A DNA stretch of 61,488 nt from Massilia sp. CFBP 13721 (GCF_014842025.1 NZ_JACYUY010000033.1:1-61488); one strand, 5' to 3'. Numbered from the stretch's first letter, positions 16,348 to 25,642 are shown. Translations and numbers: made by a program. The notes: generated from the sequence alone by a model not told the origin.

Positions 16348-16880
16348 CAGTTCACCTCGCCATGCAGGGAGCGTGCGCGCACGCCAGGGTTGTCGGTATT
16401 GTTGCGGGCCGGGACGGCGTCGTCGATGCGGCTGCCGATGCCGGGCTGGTAGGCCTTGCGCCCATCCCACAGCCACAGCGGTTCGAGCTTCGGCTTGACG
16501 GCGGCGTAGATCCAGCCGCTGTAGGCCAGCAGCAGCACGCCGTTCATGAACAGTTCCTGCGGGCCGGTGAACAGCTGGCGCGGGGTGGCGACGATGAAGG
16601 TGTTGAGCCAGAAGATGTTGACGGTGGCCGGGAATTCGAGGATCAGCCCGAGCAGCGTGAAGCGGTTAAAGAAGATCATCGCGCCGGTAACGATCTCGAG
16701 GTACTTGATGAGTTGATACAGGTAGATGTTGGCGTTGGCCTGGACCCACTCGCCGCCGACGCCGGGAATCTCGGGCACGTAGCCGGTCACCGCATAGCGG
16801 ATGCCGGAAAACAGCAGGTGGGCGCCGAAGTACAGGCGCAGCCAATGGACGATGTAATACCAGGGTGAATTGTTCGACAT
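16347..16880 (-). CDS. DoxX-like membrane protein
   Basis: A 177-residue integral membrane protein (MSNNSPWYYIVHWLRLYFG start) with about four hydrophobic segments and a polar 40-residue tail. It is DoxX-like in arrangement, similar to the protein at 12313-12864 but not a close copy. The start at 16880 is preceded by GAGGAA. It is coupled to the 61-residue protein downstream and lies 69 bases from the porin stop codon. Function is unknown. Confidence 0.6.
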   Translation of the reverse strand: MSNNSPWYYIVHWLRLYFGAHLLFSGIRYAVTGYVPEIPGVGGEWVQANANIYLYQLIKYLEIVTGAMIFFNRFTLLGLILEFPATVNIFWLNTFIVATPRQLFTGPQELFMNGVLLLAYSGWIYAAVKPKLEPLWLWDGRKAYQPGIGSRIDDAVPARNNTDNPGVRARSLHGEVN

Positions 16881-16908
16881 GACGTTTCCTCGGTTGGACT
16901 ACGATGGT

Positions 16909-16928
16909 CCGGGTGCGTGGGCACCCGG
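16909..16928. other. Hairpin between porin and DoxX-like genes
   Basis: CCGGGTGC (16909-16916) pairs with GCACCCGG (16921-16928) across GTGG. There is no T-run, so it is a mRNA stabiliser or pause rather than a classical terminator. It lies just after the leftward porin gene. Confidence 0.45.
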
Positions 16929-16949
16929 TGCTGCGCATGAAGCGAAGAA

Positions 16950-18077
16950 TCAGAAACGCCAGGTCAGGCCGGTGGTGATGGCGCTGACCGGCTTCCCGGC
17001 CTGCGGCACGGGACTCTGGAACACGGCGTAGCGCGCCGCGCCGTCCTGTTCGAGGCGGGTGACGGCGGCCATCAGCATCAGGCGCCGGCTGACCTCGTAG
17101 GTGTAGGCCAGGCCATAGTTGGTGGCGTCGCTGTCGGCCGCGCCGCTCGAGTAGATGCCGTAGGTTGCGCGCAGCGCGCCGCGCTGCGACACCGGCACGA
17201 CGACGCCGAACAGCTTCACCGATTCGCTGTTGCCGTTGAGGACGCCGCCGCCGGGCGCGCGCGTCGGGTCGGTCGATTCGCGCCGGATATAGCTGAAATA
17301 CGGCTGCACCGGGCCGGCCTGGTATTTCGCGCCAAAGGCGATTTCGCTGTTCGAATCGGTGGCCCGGATGGCGCCGGCGCCGGGCGTGCTGCCGGCCTTG
17401 ACGTAAAGGACGCCGAACTGCAGCGGGCCGGTGACGTAGTCGATGCCTGCTTCGAGCAGGCTCGGCTGGCTGGCCGCGCTTTCGTCGGGGCTGTACGACA
17501 GCTTGCCCTGCACGCCGGCCAGGCGCGGCGAGATGTAGCCGACCGTGTTTTCGGTACGGCCGGTCGGATTGATCAGGAAGCCGGTCGGCTGCCCGGTGCC
17601 GGAGGCGACGCCCGGCGCCGGCTTGCCCAGCGTGGTGACGACACCCCAGGCGTCCATCGCCGGCAGCAGCATCGGGTCGTAGGTCGGAAAGAAGGCGTAG
17701 GTCGGGCCTTCCTGGCGGCCCAGGCGCAGCGCGCCGAAGCGTTTGTTCTCCAGCTCGACGTAGGCCTGGCGGCCGAAGACGCGGTTCGGGTTGCCGTTGG
17801 TCGAGCTCGAGGTGCCCGAGTCGAGATTGACGCCTGCTTCGAGGCGGGCGTTGGCGTTCCAGCCCATGCCCAGCGCCTCGCTGGCGAGGAAGCCGATGCG
17901 CGAACCGGAACCGCCGGCATGCATGGCGGTTTTCGATTCACCCGAGGTGCGGTAGTGGGCGAGCGAGATATCGGCCACGCCATAGATTTTCAGGCCGGCC
18001 GCGGGGGCCTCGGCGGTCTGGGCGAACGGGGTGGCGGACGCGCACAGGGCGGTCATGCCTGCTACGAACTTCTTCAT
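16950..18077 (-). CDS. Outer-membrane porin (Burkholderiales general porin type)
   Basis: A 375-residue protein with a signal peptide (MKKFVAGMTALCASATPFAQ) and repeating amphipathic strands typical of trimeric 16-strand porins. Examples are GLKIYGVADISLAHYR, ARLEAGVNLDSGTSS, FGRQAYVELENKRFGALRLGRQ, and a terminal aromatic Phe in TTGLTWRF. It lets small solutes, probably the aromatic acid of this cluster, cross the outer membrane. The start at 18077 has GGAGA. A TTCTAGAAC box about 100 bases upstream links it to the catabolic operons. Confidence 0.9.
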   Translation of the reverse strand: MKKFVAGMTALCASATPFAQTAEAPAAGLKIYGVADISLAHYRTSGESKTAMHAGGSGSRIGFLASEALGMGWNANARLEAGVNLDSGTSSSTNGNPNRVFGRQAYVELENKRFGALRLGRQEGPTYAFFPTYDPMLLPAMDAWGVVTTLGKPAPGVASGTGQPTGFLINPTGRTENTVGYISPRLAGVQGKLSYSPDESAASQPSLLEAGIDYVTGPLQFGVLYVKAGSTPGAGAIRATDSNSEIAFGAKYQAGPVQPYFSYIRRESTDPTRAPGGGVLNGNSESVKLFGVVVPVSQRGALRATYGIYSSGAADSDATNYGLAYTYEVSRRLMLMAAVTRLEQDGAARYAVFQSPVPQAGKPVSAITTGLTWRF

Positions 18078-18176
18078 GCTGTCTCCATTGTTATGGTGCT
18101 GCTACGCGAATACCGCCGCCCGTCTGCGCGGGCTGTGCGGCTTGCTTGGCCAATCCTCTTTCCGGGACCGATGCTC

Positions 18177-18196
18177 TGGAATTTCTGTTCTAGAAT
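18177..18196 (-). promoter_or_regulatory. TTCTAGAAC box upstream of the porin
   Basis: On the reverse strand the site reads ATTCTAGAACAGAAATTC, matching the hydrolase site in 16 of 18 positions. A TTGCAA / 17 bp / GAGAAT promoter-like pair lies immediately upstream and partly overlaps it, so a bound protein would sit at the start of transcription. Confidence 0.6.
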
Positions 18197-18271
18197 TCTC
18201 CACGGATGCTGCACTTATTGCAACCCGGAAGGCTGCATCGCAGCTATACGCTTTTTGCATCGAAGCCGGCC

Positions 18272-19306
18272 TCAGGCCGCGACCGCCTCGCGCGCCTTGA
18301 GCATATCGAGCGCGACGTCGACGATCATGTCTTCCTGTCCGCCGACCATGCGCCGCTTGCCGAGTTCGACCAGGATGTCGAAAGCCGGCAGGCCATACCG
18401 TGCCGCCGCCGCTTCGGCATGGCGCAGGAAGCTCGAATACACGCCGGCATATCCCAGCGCCAGGGTCTCGCGGTCGACCCGCACTGGACGTTCCTGCAGC
18501 GGGCGCACGATGTCTTCGGCGGCGTCGATCAGTCCCTTGACGTCGCAGCCGTGCGTCATGCCCATGCGGTCGGCGGCGGCGATGAAGACCTCGAGCGGCG
18601 CATTGCCGGCGCCGGCGCCCATCCCGGTCAGGCTGGCGTCGACGCGGTCGCAGCCGTGTTCCAGCGCCACCAGCGAATTGGCCACGCCCAGGCTCAGGTT
18701 GTGGTGCGCATGCATGCCGGTCTGCGTTTCAGGTTTGAGCACCGCCTTGAAGGCCTTGAAGCGCGCCGCGATGTCGTACATGTTCATCGCCCCGCCCGAG
18801 TCGACCACGTACACGCACTGGGCGCCGTAGTTCTCCATCAGCCTGGCCTGCTGCGCCAGCGCCTCGGGCGTGGTCATGTGGCTCATCATCAGGAAGCCGA
18901 CCGTGTCCATGCCCAGTTCGCGCGCATACTCGATGTGCTGCTGCGAGATGTCCGCTTCGGTGCAATGGGTGGCCACGCGCACGATGCGCGCGCCCGCGTC
19001 GTAGGCGTTCTTCAGGTCGTGGATGGTGCCGATGCCCGGCAACAGCAGCGTCGCCACCTTGGCATGGCTGATGCTGGCGGCCACCGCCTCGATCCATTCG
19101 AGGTCGCTGTGGGCGCCGAAGCCGTAGTTGAAGCTCGAGCCGCGCAGGCCATCGCCGTGCGCCACCTCGATCGAATCGACTTTCGCCGCATCCAGGGCTT
19201 TCGCAATCGCCACGGCCTGGTCGATCGAATACTGGTGGCGCACCGCGTGCATGCCGTCGCGCAGGGTAACGTCCGAGACGTAGATTTTTTTGTCGGTGTC
19301 AAACAT
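18272..19306 (-). CDS. mhpE: 4-hydroxy-2-oxovalerate aldolase (DmpG/BphI/MhpE)
   Basis: It splits 4-hydroxy-2-oxopentanoate to pyruvate and acetaldehyde. The 344-residue, full-length TIM-barrel enzyme shows VTLRDGMHAVRHQYS (catalytic Arg-Asp and His near residues 14-22) and the metal-binding GMHAHHNLSLGVANS. The start at 19306 has GGAGA. It is the last gene of the leftward lower-pathway run and directly follows its channeling partner, the acylating aldehyde dehydrogenase (16-bp gap), the conserved arrangement for this two-enzyme complex. Confidence 0.93.
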   Translation of the reverse strand: MFDTDKKIYVSDVTLRDGMHAVRHQYSIDQAVAIAKALDAAKVDSIEVAHGDGLRGSSFNYGFGAHSDLEWIEAVAASISHAKVATLLLPGIGTIHDLKNAYDAGARIVRVATHCTEADISQQHIEYARELGMDTVGFLMMSHMTTPEALAQQARLMENYGAQCVYVVDSGGAMNMYDIAARFKAFKAVLKPETQTGMHAHHNLSLGVANSLVALEHGCDRVDASLTGMGAGAGNAPLEVFIAAADRMGMTHGCDVKGLIDAAEDIVRPLQERPVRVDRETLALGYAGVYSSFLRHAEAAAARYGLPAFDILVELGKRRMVGGQEDMIVDVALDMLKAREAVAA

Positions 19307-19322
19307 GGTGTTCTCCGAAGCC

Positions 19323-20282
19323 TTATGCCGCCAGCGGCGCGGCGCCCATGCCGGCGGCGATGCGCTCGGCGGTCGCCAGCGCGGCGCTGGTCATGATGTC
19401 GAGATTGCCCGCGTAGGCCGGCAGGTAATGGGCCGCGCCCTCCACTTCCAGGAAGATCGAGACCTTCAGGCCTGCCTGGCGCCCGATGCCGGGCACGTTC
19501 AGGGCGTTCGCCTCGCCGAAGCGTTCGAACTGCACTTCCTGCTTCAGGCGGTAGCCCGGCACGTAGGCCGCCACCTGCGCGGCCATGTCGCGCACCGAAG
19601 CGCGGATCGCGTCCTGGTCGGCATCCAGGTCCGCCAGGCAGTAGACGGTGTCGCGCATCATCAGCGGCGGTTCGGCGGGATTCAGGACGATGATCGCCTT
19701 GCCGTGGCGCGCGCCGCCGACGTCGACGATCGCGTCCGAAGTCGTTTCGGTAAATTCGTCGATGTTGGCGCGGGTGCCGGGACCGGCCGACTTGCTGGCG
19801 ATCGAGGCGACGATCTCGGCGTAATGCACTTCGGCGATGCGCGAAACGGCCGCCACCATCGGGATCGTGGCCTGGCCGCCGCAGGTGACCATGTTCACGT
19901 TCGGGGCATGCGCGTGCAGGTCGCCGTTGACGACCGGGATGCAGTAGGGACCGATCGCCGCCGGGGTCAGGTCGATCATGCGCAGGCCCGGCTTCAGGCC
20001 GCGCAGGAAGGCGTCGTTCTTGACGTGGGCGGCGGCCGAGGTGGCGTCGAACACGATGTCGATGTCGGCGAAGCCGGGCATGCGCGCCAGGCCTTCGACG
20101 CCTTCGTGGGTGGTGGGCACGCCCATGCGCGCGGCGCGCGCCAGGCCGTCGGAAGCAGCGTCGATGCCGACCATGGCGCCCATCTCGAGCCCTTTGCCGC
20201 CGCGCAGGATCTTGATCATCAGGTCAGTGCCGATGTTACCGGAGCCGATGATCGCGACCCGCTTTTTTTTCTGCTGGTTCAT
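19323..20282 (-). CDS. mhpF: Acetaldehyde dehydrogenase (acylating) (DmpF/BphJ/MhpF)
   Basis: It oxidises acetaldehyde from the aldolase to acetyl-CoA using NAD and CoA. The 319-residue protein has the N-terminal dinucleotide motif IGSGNIGTDLM and the catalytic Cys in MVTCGGQATIP near residue 132. The start at 20282 has AAGGA. It forms the usual hydratase-dehydrogenase-aldolase block with its neighbours. Length is normal with no sign of decay. Confidence 0.93.
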   Translation of the reverse strand: MNQQKKKRVAIIGSGNIGTDLMIKILRGGKGLEMGAMVGIDAASDGLARAARMGVPTTHEGVEGLARMPGFADIDIVFDATSAAAHVKNDAFLRGLKPGLRMIDLTPAAIGPYCIPVVNGDLHAHAPNVNMVTCGGQATIPMVAAVSRIAEVHYAEIVASIASKSAGPGTRANIDEFTETTSDAIVDVGGARHGKAIIVLNPAEPPLMMRDTVYCLADLDADQDAIRASVRDMAAQVAAYVPGYRLKQEVQFERFGEANALNVPGIGRQAGLKVSIFLEVEGAAHYLPAYAGNLDIMTSAALATAERIAAGMGAAPLAA

Positions 20283-20306
20283 GTGGAATCCTTGTCCTTG
20301 TGTGCT

Positions 20307-21107
20307 TCAGTTGCCGAACACGGCGCGTACTTCGCCCAGTCCCTCGATGCGGGCGCTGAAGGTGTCGCCCGGCGCCACCGCCACCATCGGGCCCAGGGCC
20401 CCGGTCAGCAGCACGTCGCCGGCGCGCAGCGGGGTGCCGACGCGCACCATCATGTCGGCCAGCCAGACGGCGGCATTGAGTGGATTGGCCAGGCAAGCCG
20501 CGCCGCTGCCGCTCGACACCGTTTCGCCGCGGCGGTCCATCGCCATCGCGCAGTTCACCAGGTCCAGGCGGCCCAGGCGCACCGGGCGCGAGCCGAGCAC
20601 GAACACGCCCGAGGAGGCGTTGTCGGCCACCGTGTCGAGCAGCTTGATCTGCCAGTTCTCGATGCGGCTGCCGACCACTTCGATCGCCGGCAGCGCGTAG
20701 GCGGTGGCGGAAATCAGGTCGGCGAAGGTATGGCGTTCGTGGGTCAGGTCGCGTTCCAGCACGAGGGCGATCTCGGCCTCGACTTTCGGCTGCAGGGTGC
20801 GCGCCAGCGGAATCGGTTCGCCGTCGCCGAAGGCCATGTCGGCGAACAGCATGCCGAAGTCGGGCGAATCGACGCCGAGCTGCTGCTGCACGGCGGCCGA
20901 GGTCAGGCCGATCTTGCGCCCGGCCACGCGCGCGCCGGCCGCGATGCGGCGGCGCACGTTGTGCTGCTGGACCGCGTAGGCGGCCGCCACCGGGTCGGCG
21001 CCGCCGGCCGCGGCCAGGATGCGTTCGCGCAGCGGCGCGCAGGGTGCGCGCCCGGTCTCGGCCGCCCACAGCACGTCGGCGATGTCGCTGATCTGTTGTT
21101 GGTTCAT
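20307..21107 (-). CDS. mhpD: 2-keto-4-pentenoate (2-hydroxypentadienoate) hydratase
   Basis: It adds water to 2-hydroxypenta-2,4-dienoate, giving 4-hydroxy-2-oxopentanoate for the aldolase. The 266-residue MhpD/BphH/DmpE-type protein shares the FAH fold; visible blocks are AGRKIGLTS, EAEIALVLERDL and GALGPMVAVAPGD. It joins the ring-cleavage half (hydrolase at 4777) to the lower pathway. The start ATG 21107 has only a weak upstream GGAC. Confidence 0.9.
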   Translation of the reverse strand: MNQQQISDIADVLWAAETGRAPCAPLRERILAAAGGADPVAAAYAVQQHNVRRRIAAGARVAGRKIGLTSAAVQQQLGVDSPDFGMLFADMAFGDGEPIPLARTLQPKVEAEIALVLERDLTHERHTFADLISATAYALPAIEVVGSRIENWQIKLLDTVADNASSGVFVLGSRPVRLGRLDLVNCAMAMDRRGETVSSGSGAACLANPLNAAVWLADMMVRVGTPLRAGDVLLTGALGPMVAVAPGDTFSARIEGLGEVRAVFGN

Positions 21108-21144
21108 GATGTCGTGTCCGTCGAAAAGTGGAAGTGGTGGAGGA

Positions 21145-22290
21145 TCAGCCGAGTCCGTTTAGTTCAAATTCGCGCCGGATCGCCTCGCTGTGTTCGCCCA
21201 GGGTAGGCGCCGCGCGCGTGGCCGGGCCGCGCGCGCCGTCGATCGTGACCGGGCGGTGGATGCCGACCAGCGCACCATGTTCCGGATGCGCGACCTCGTA
21301 GAAGGTGCCGGCCTGGCGCACCTGCTCGTCCTGCATGACCTCGGGCACCGTGTACACCGGCGCCGAGGGCACGTCGTGTTCGGCCAGGCGCGCGCACCAT
21401 TCCTCGCGCCCGCGGCTGCGGAAGGTGGTGGCCGCCTCTTCGTACAGGAGCGCGTAGTTGCGGGTGCGCAGTTCGGCACTGGCGAAGCGCGCGTCATCCA
21501 GCAGGTCCGGGCGTTCCAGCACCGCCACGAAGGCTTGCCAGAACTTGTCGACCGACGACAGGTGCACCGTCAGCAGGCGGCCGTCCGCGCAGGGGAAGGC
21601 ATAGGATTGCGAGATCGCGACCCGCGTTTGCGGTTTCGGGGTCACGCCCAGGCGCGTGAACTGGGCGAAGCCTTCCGGCGAAAACGCGATCGACGCTTCC
21701 AGCATGTTCACTTCGACGCGGGCGCCCTCGCCGCTGGTGGCGCGCCCCATCAGGGCGCCCAGGATGCCGTAGGCGGCATACATGCCGGTGATGTTGTCGG
21801 AAATCGTCGGGCCATTCATCGACGGCTCTGCCGGATCGAGCATCTGGCTGGCCAGTCCCGACAGGCCGAGGGCGACGGCGTCGTAGCAGGGCCGGTCGCG
21901 ATACGGTCCGGTGGCGCCGAAGCCGGTGATCGAGCACCACACCAGGCGCGGGTTGAGTTCCCTCAGCCTGGCGTCGGTCAGGCCGAGGCGCGCCATCACG
22001 CCGGGACGGTAGTTTTCCAGCAGGACGTCGGCTTGCGCCAGCAGGCGCAGCAGGTCGGCCTTGCCGGCCTCGCCCTGCAGGTCGAGCTGGATGCTTTCCT
22101 TGTTGCGGTTGTAGGATGCGAAATGCGGGCTGTAGAGCTTGCCCGCATGGCGGCGGAACGGGTCGCCGCCGTTCGGGTGTTCGACCTTGATCACGCGTGC
22201 GCCGAGGTCGGCCAGCATCTGGCCCGCCAGCGGTGCGGTGAGCACGGTGCCCAGTTCGATGACCAGCATCCCGTCGAGGGGGTTTTTCAT
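21145..22290 (-). CDS. CaiB/BaiF-family (type III) CoA-transferase
   Basis: A 381-residue type III CoA-transferase. It starts MKNPLDGMLVIELGTVLTAPLAGQ and has IKVEHPNGGDPFR and NRNKESIQLDL, typical of formyl-CoA/succinyl-CoA-dependent transferases. The catalytic Asp is expected near residue 170, in the region ILDPAEPSMNGPTISDN. It could activate the carboxylic acid released by the meta-cleavage hydrolase, to be oxidised by the neighbouring acyl-CoA dehydrogenase (17-bp gap). The acid is not identified. The start at 22290 has GGAG. Confidence 0.85.
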   Translation of the reverse strand: MKNPLDGMLVIELGTVLTAPLAGQMLADLGARVIKVEHPNGGDPFRRHAGKLYSPHFASYNRNKESIQLDLQGEAGKADLLRLLAQADVLLENYRPGVMARLGLTDARLRELNPRLVWCSITGFGATGPYRDRPCYDAVALGLSGLASQMLDPAEPSMNGPTISDNITGMYAAYGILGALMGRATSGEGARVEVNMLEASIAFSPEGFAQFTRLGVTPKPQTRVAISQSYAFPCADGRLLTVHLSSVDKFWQAFVAVLERPDLLDDARFASAELRTRNYALLYEEAATTFRSRGREEWCARLAEHDVPSAPVYTVPEVMQDEQVRQAGTFYEVAHPEHGALVGIHRPVTIDGARGPATRAAPTLGEHSEAIRREFELNGLG

Positions 22291-22306
22291 GTTCGGCTCC
22301 AGATGG

Positions 22307-23479
22307 TCAGCTGTAGTGTTTCAGGATCTGGCGCGCCAGCGTGGTGCGCAGCACCTCGGTCGGGCCTTCGGTGATGCGGTAGCTGCGCAGGTCGCGCCAG
22401 AAGCGCTCGATCGGCGTGTCCTCGGTCAGGCCCATGCCGCCGTGCAGCTGCATGCAGGTATCGGCGATGCGGAAGCCCGCCTCGACGCCGAAGGTCTTGA
22501 TCATGAAGGTTTCCATCTTCGCGTCGACGCCGGCGTCGGTCTTGCGCGCCGCATCGTAGACCAGCAGGCGGGTGCAATACAGCTCGGTGAAGGCGTCGGC
22601 GATCATCCACTGCACGCCCTGGCGGTTGGCCAGCACCTCGCCGAAGGTCTTGCGCTGGTGCGCGTATTCGGCGGTGAGCGCCAGGCAGCGCTCGGCGGCG
22701 CCGCAGGCATGCGCGCCCTGGCGCACGCGGCCATAGTTGATGTAGCCCTGGGCCAGCGCGAAGCCGCGCCCTTCCTCGCCCGCCAGGTTCTCGAACGGCA
22801 CCTCGACGTCCTCGAAGCTGATCTCGCAGGGCGCATCGCCCATCAGGGTCTTTTCCGAGGTGGCCAGTTTCACGCCCGGCGCATCCATGTCGACCAGGAA
22901 GCAGGAGACGCCGCCCCTGGCGCCCTTCTCCGGGTCGGTAATGGCCATCACAACGGCGAAATCGGCCACCGCCGCACGCGTGATGTAGCGCTTGACGCCG
23001 GTGAGGCGGTAGCCGTTCTCGGTGCGTACGGCACGCATGCGCATCATCGACGGGTCGGAGCCGGCGTCGGGTTCGGTCTGGGCGAAGCAGGAGCGCTTGG
23101 TGCCTTCCAGTACCGGGGTCAGGTATTTCTCGCGCTGCCGCGGGTTCAGGCCGAGCAGGATCGGGCCGACCATCGGGCCGAACAGGCCGTGGTCACGCAC
23201 CCAGGAAGCGACGGTGCTGCGGCCGACTTCTTCCCAGAACACGGCCAGCGCCAGCAGCGGCAAGCCCTGGCCGCCGAATTCCTCGGGCACGTCCATCAGC
23301 CAGAAACCGGCTTTCTTGGCAGTCTCGCGCAGGGCGGCGGCCTGCTCGGGCGGCAGCATGCCGTTCGGGCCGAGCGCGTGTTCGAGCGGGATCAGTTCGC
23401 GTTCGACGAAGCGGCGGATGGAGTCGCGAAACTGCAGCAACTCCTCGGGGAGCGAATCATAAGGTGTCAGATCGAGCAT
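22307..23479 (-). CDS. Acyl-CoA dehydrogenase
   Basis: A 390-residue FAD enzyme of the acyl-CoA dehydrogenase family. It has CFAQTEPDAGSDPSMM for FAD binding, YRLTGVKRYITRAA, and the C-terminal block QLHGGMGLTEDTPIERFWRD. It introduces an alpha,beta double bond in a CoA thioester. Unlike the HsaA-like protein at 2568 it keeps the normal dehydrogenase motifs. With the CoA-transferase it forms an acid-activation/oxidation pair inside the lower-pathway operon. Confidence 0.87.
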   Translation of the reverse strand: MLDLTPYDSLPEELLQFRDSIRRFVERELIPLEHALGPNGMLPPEQAAALRETAKKAGFWLMDVPEEFGGQGLPLLALAVFWEEVGRSTVASWVRDHGLFGPMVGPILLGLNPRQREKYLTPVLEGTKRSCFAQTEPDAGSDPSMMRMRAVRTENGYRLTGVKRYITRAAVADFAVVMAITDPEKGARGGVSCFLVDMDAPGVKLATSEKTLMGDAPCEISFEDVEVPFENLAGEEGRGFALAQGYINYGRVRQGAHACGAAERCLALTAEYAHQRKTFGEVLANRQGVQWMIADAFTELYCTRLLVYDAARKTDAGVDAKMETFMIKTFGVEAGFRIADTCMQLHGGMGLTEDTPIERFWRDLRSYRITEGPTEVLRTTLARQILKHYS

Positions 23480-23513
23480 GGGATACCAGTTGTCGGAAGT
23501 AGGAAGTCAGGCA

Positions 23514-24695
23514 TCAGGCGCCGGGCTGGGTCGGCAGTGGCGCGGCCTCGTCCAGCTTGCGCCAGTCCTTGGTCGGCTGGCCCGCTTCCAGCAGTTCCAG
23601 TTCGCGGAAGAACAGCTTGCGCAGGGTGACGATGCCGAGGTCGGAGCGGCCCAGGATCTCGTCCTCGCGCGCGGTGATGCGCGCCTGGCCGCGGATCGAC
23701 AGGTAATCCTGGGCGGCGGTCAGGCCGACGAACTTGTCGTCCGGGTTGTTCCATTCGCGCGAGGCGAACAGTTCGTCATGGTGCTCGGCCGGGTCGTACT
23801 TGCCGTACTTGGCGAAGTAATCGGTGAAGCGCCGGCGCGACTCCTCGCTGGCGCCGGGCTGCTGGCCATAGATCATGAAGCGCGTCGTGTTCTGTTCGTC
23901 GTTCGGGATCATCCACACGAAGACGTCGATCCACGGATCGTCAGGGCTCAAGCCGGGCACGGTGACGTGGTTATTGTTGGGGAAGGTCCAGTCGCTGACG
24001 CGCACGTTGGTTTCCGAACGGCGCGCCGTCTGGCGGATGCCGGAACTGGTTTCCTCGTACGACAGCTCGGGGATGGCGCCGGTCACGGCGGCGCCGAAGG
24101 GGCCCACCGTCAGCGCCATGTGGACGAAGCTCACGTGCACGGCGTCGAGCGAGTTCTCGACCTGCTGGAACCAGTTGTTGTCCCAGCGTTCGCGCCCGTT
24201 GGCGACCAGGGTGCCTTCGCGTTCGAGCTGCAGCTTGCGCGGCAGGTCGAATTCCGGCGCCTCGCCCTCGCCCATGTAGGCGAACACCAGGCCCATGTAC
24301 TCGCGCACCGGGTAGGCCGGGATCTGCGTGCGCGGCATGCCGGTGTTGGCTTCGGCCGGGCGGTTGACGCAGGCGCCCTTGCCGTCGAATTGCCAGCCGT
24401 GATAGATGCAGCGGATTTCCTCGCCCACGATCCAGCCCGTGTGCAGCAGCGTGCGGCGGTGCGCGCAGCGTCCGCCCACCAGGTGCAGCGCGCCGCTCTC
24501 GCCGCGGTACAGGGTCAGTTCCTCGCCCATGATCAGGAGCGGGATTGCGGCGCCGGCCTGCACGCTCTCGGCCAGCGCCACCGGCTGCCAGAATTTGCGC
24601 AGCAGGCGTCCCATCGGCTTGCAGCGGCTACATTCGGTCAGTTGCTTGAATTGCTGGGCGCGTTCTTCGCGCCGTTGGTCCTGGATAGGGATCAT
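23514..24695 (-). CDS. Rieske non-heme iron oxygenase, phthalate 4,5-dioxygenase/VanA type
   Basis: A 393-residue terminal oxygenase of a Rieske system. The Rieske cluster ligands are Cys77 and His79 (GRCAHRR) and Cys96 and His99 (CIYHGW). The mononuclear iron site is Asp184-x2-His187-x4-His192 (NSLDAVHVSFVH). The class works without a beta subunit and usually takes electrons from a PDR/VanB reductase, here probably the one at 9598. It would dihydroxylate or demethylate an aromatic acid. The start at ATG 24695 has CGGAG. Downstream of the SDR in the same operon, which suggests cis-dihydrodiol chemistry. Confidence 0.9.
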   Translation of the reverse strand: MIPIQDQRREERAQQFKQLTECSRCKPMGRLLRKFWQPVALAESVQAGAAIPLLIMGEELTLYRGESGALHLVGGRCAHRRTLLHTGWIVGEEIRCIYHGWQFDGKGACVNRPAEANTGMPRTQIPAYPVREYMGLVFAYMGEGEAPEFDLPRKLQLEREGTLVANGRERWDNNWFQQVENSLDAVHVSFVHMALTVGPFGAAVTGAIPELSYEETSSGIRQTARRSETNVRVSDWTFPNNNHVTVPGLSPDDPWIDVFVWMIPNDEQNTTRFMIYGQQPGASEESRRRFTDYFAKYGKYDPAEHHDELFASREWNNPDDKFVGLTAAQDYLSIRGQARITAREDEILGRSDLGIVTLRKLFFRELELLEAGQPTKDWRKLDEAAPLPTQPGA

Positions 24696-24715
24696 GCTTG
24701 TCTCCGTAAGAATAA

Positions 24716-25642
24716 TTAAGAACGCTCGACCGGCTGGCCCAGCAGCTCGGTCAGCAGTTCCTGCTCGACCCCGTAGCGGGTGACGCGGGTGGCGCGTGCG
24801 TAGTCGTTGATGGCAAGCGGGTCGTGCTTGCCCGGGGTCCAGGTGGGGTACTTGTGGCGCAGGCCGGCGTCGACCGCCATGTCGGAGCCGGTCATGCAGG
24901 ACGATTCGTCGGAGGCGAGGAAGACCGTGGCCCAGGCCAGGTCGGCCGCGCGCGGGAAGCGCCGCAGCGGCAGCTGGTCGAGGTATTCCTGGCGCGAATA
25001 GAAGCCCCGCCGCGCCGGCTGCTGCCAGGCGGGATCGAACATTTCGTCGCGCATCGTGGTCCACAGCTGGTGCTCCATCGAGCACGGCGTGACGGTGTTG
25101 ACGCGGATGCCGTGGTGGGCCAGGTCCATCGCCGCCGAGCGCGCGAAGTTCAGGAGGCCGGCCTTGGCCGCGCAGTAGGAAGCGCCGTCGGCCTCGCCGA
25201 AGTGGGCGGCCGTGGACATGATGTGGATGATGCTGCCGTGCGCGCCGCAGGCGAGCATGGCGCGGGCGCCGTGCTGGGTCGCCAGCAGGCCGGCGGTGGC
25301 GAAGCTGGCGACCGAATCGTCCCAGTCGTCCGTCTGCATGCCGAGCACGTCGTCCCAGTGCACGCGCCCGGCCATGTTCACCACGATGTCGAGGCGCCCG
25401 TACTGCTCGACCGTCGCGTCGACGATGCGCTTGACGTCGGCGTCGATGCGCGCATTGCCGACCACGCTCATCGCTTCCCAGCCTTCGCCGCGGATGAAAG
25501 CGACGGTTTCCTCGGCCGCTTCCGCCTTGACGTCGCTGACGCACACGCTGGCGCCTTCGCGGGCCAGGAAATGGGCAATGGTGCCGCCGATGTTCGGTCC
25601 GGCGCCAAACACGATCGCTACTTTGTTCTTCAGTCTGTCCAT
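24716..25642 (-). CDS. Short-chain dehydrogenase/reductase (SDR), likely dihydrodiol dehydrogenase
   Basis: A 308-residue classical SDR with an NAD site (VFGAGPNIGG, residues 11-20) and catalytic Ser143, Tyr156 and Lys160 (IMSTAAHFG..SYCAAKAG). The C-terminus is longer than usual by about 40 residues. As first gene of the leftward operon and directly upstream of a Rieske oxygenase, it probably re-aromatises the cis-diol to a catechol. The start at ATG 25642 was chosen at MDRLKNKVAI because upstream residues lack family character. Confidence 0.85.
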   Translation of the reverse strand: MDRLKNKVAIVFGAGPNIGGTIAHFLAREGASVCVSDVKAEAAEETVAFIRGEGWEAMSVVGNARIDADVKRIVDATVEQYGRLDIVVNMAGRVHWDDVLGMQTDDWDDSVASFATAGLLATQHGARAMLACGAHGSIIHIMSTAAHFGEADGASYCAAKAGLLNFARSAAMDLAHHGIRVNTVTPCSMEHQLWTTMRDEMFDPAWQQPARRGFYSRQEYLDQLPLRRFPRAADLAWATVFLASDESSCMTGSDMAVDAGLRHKYPTWTPGKHDPLAINDYARATRVTRYGVEQELLTELLGQPVERS

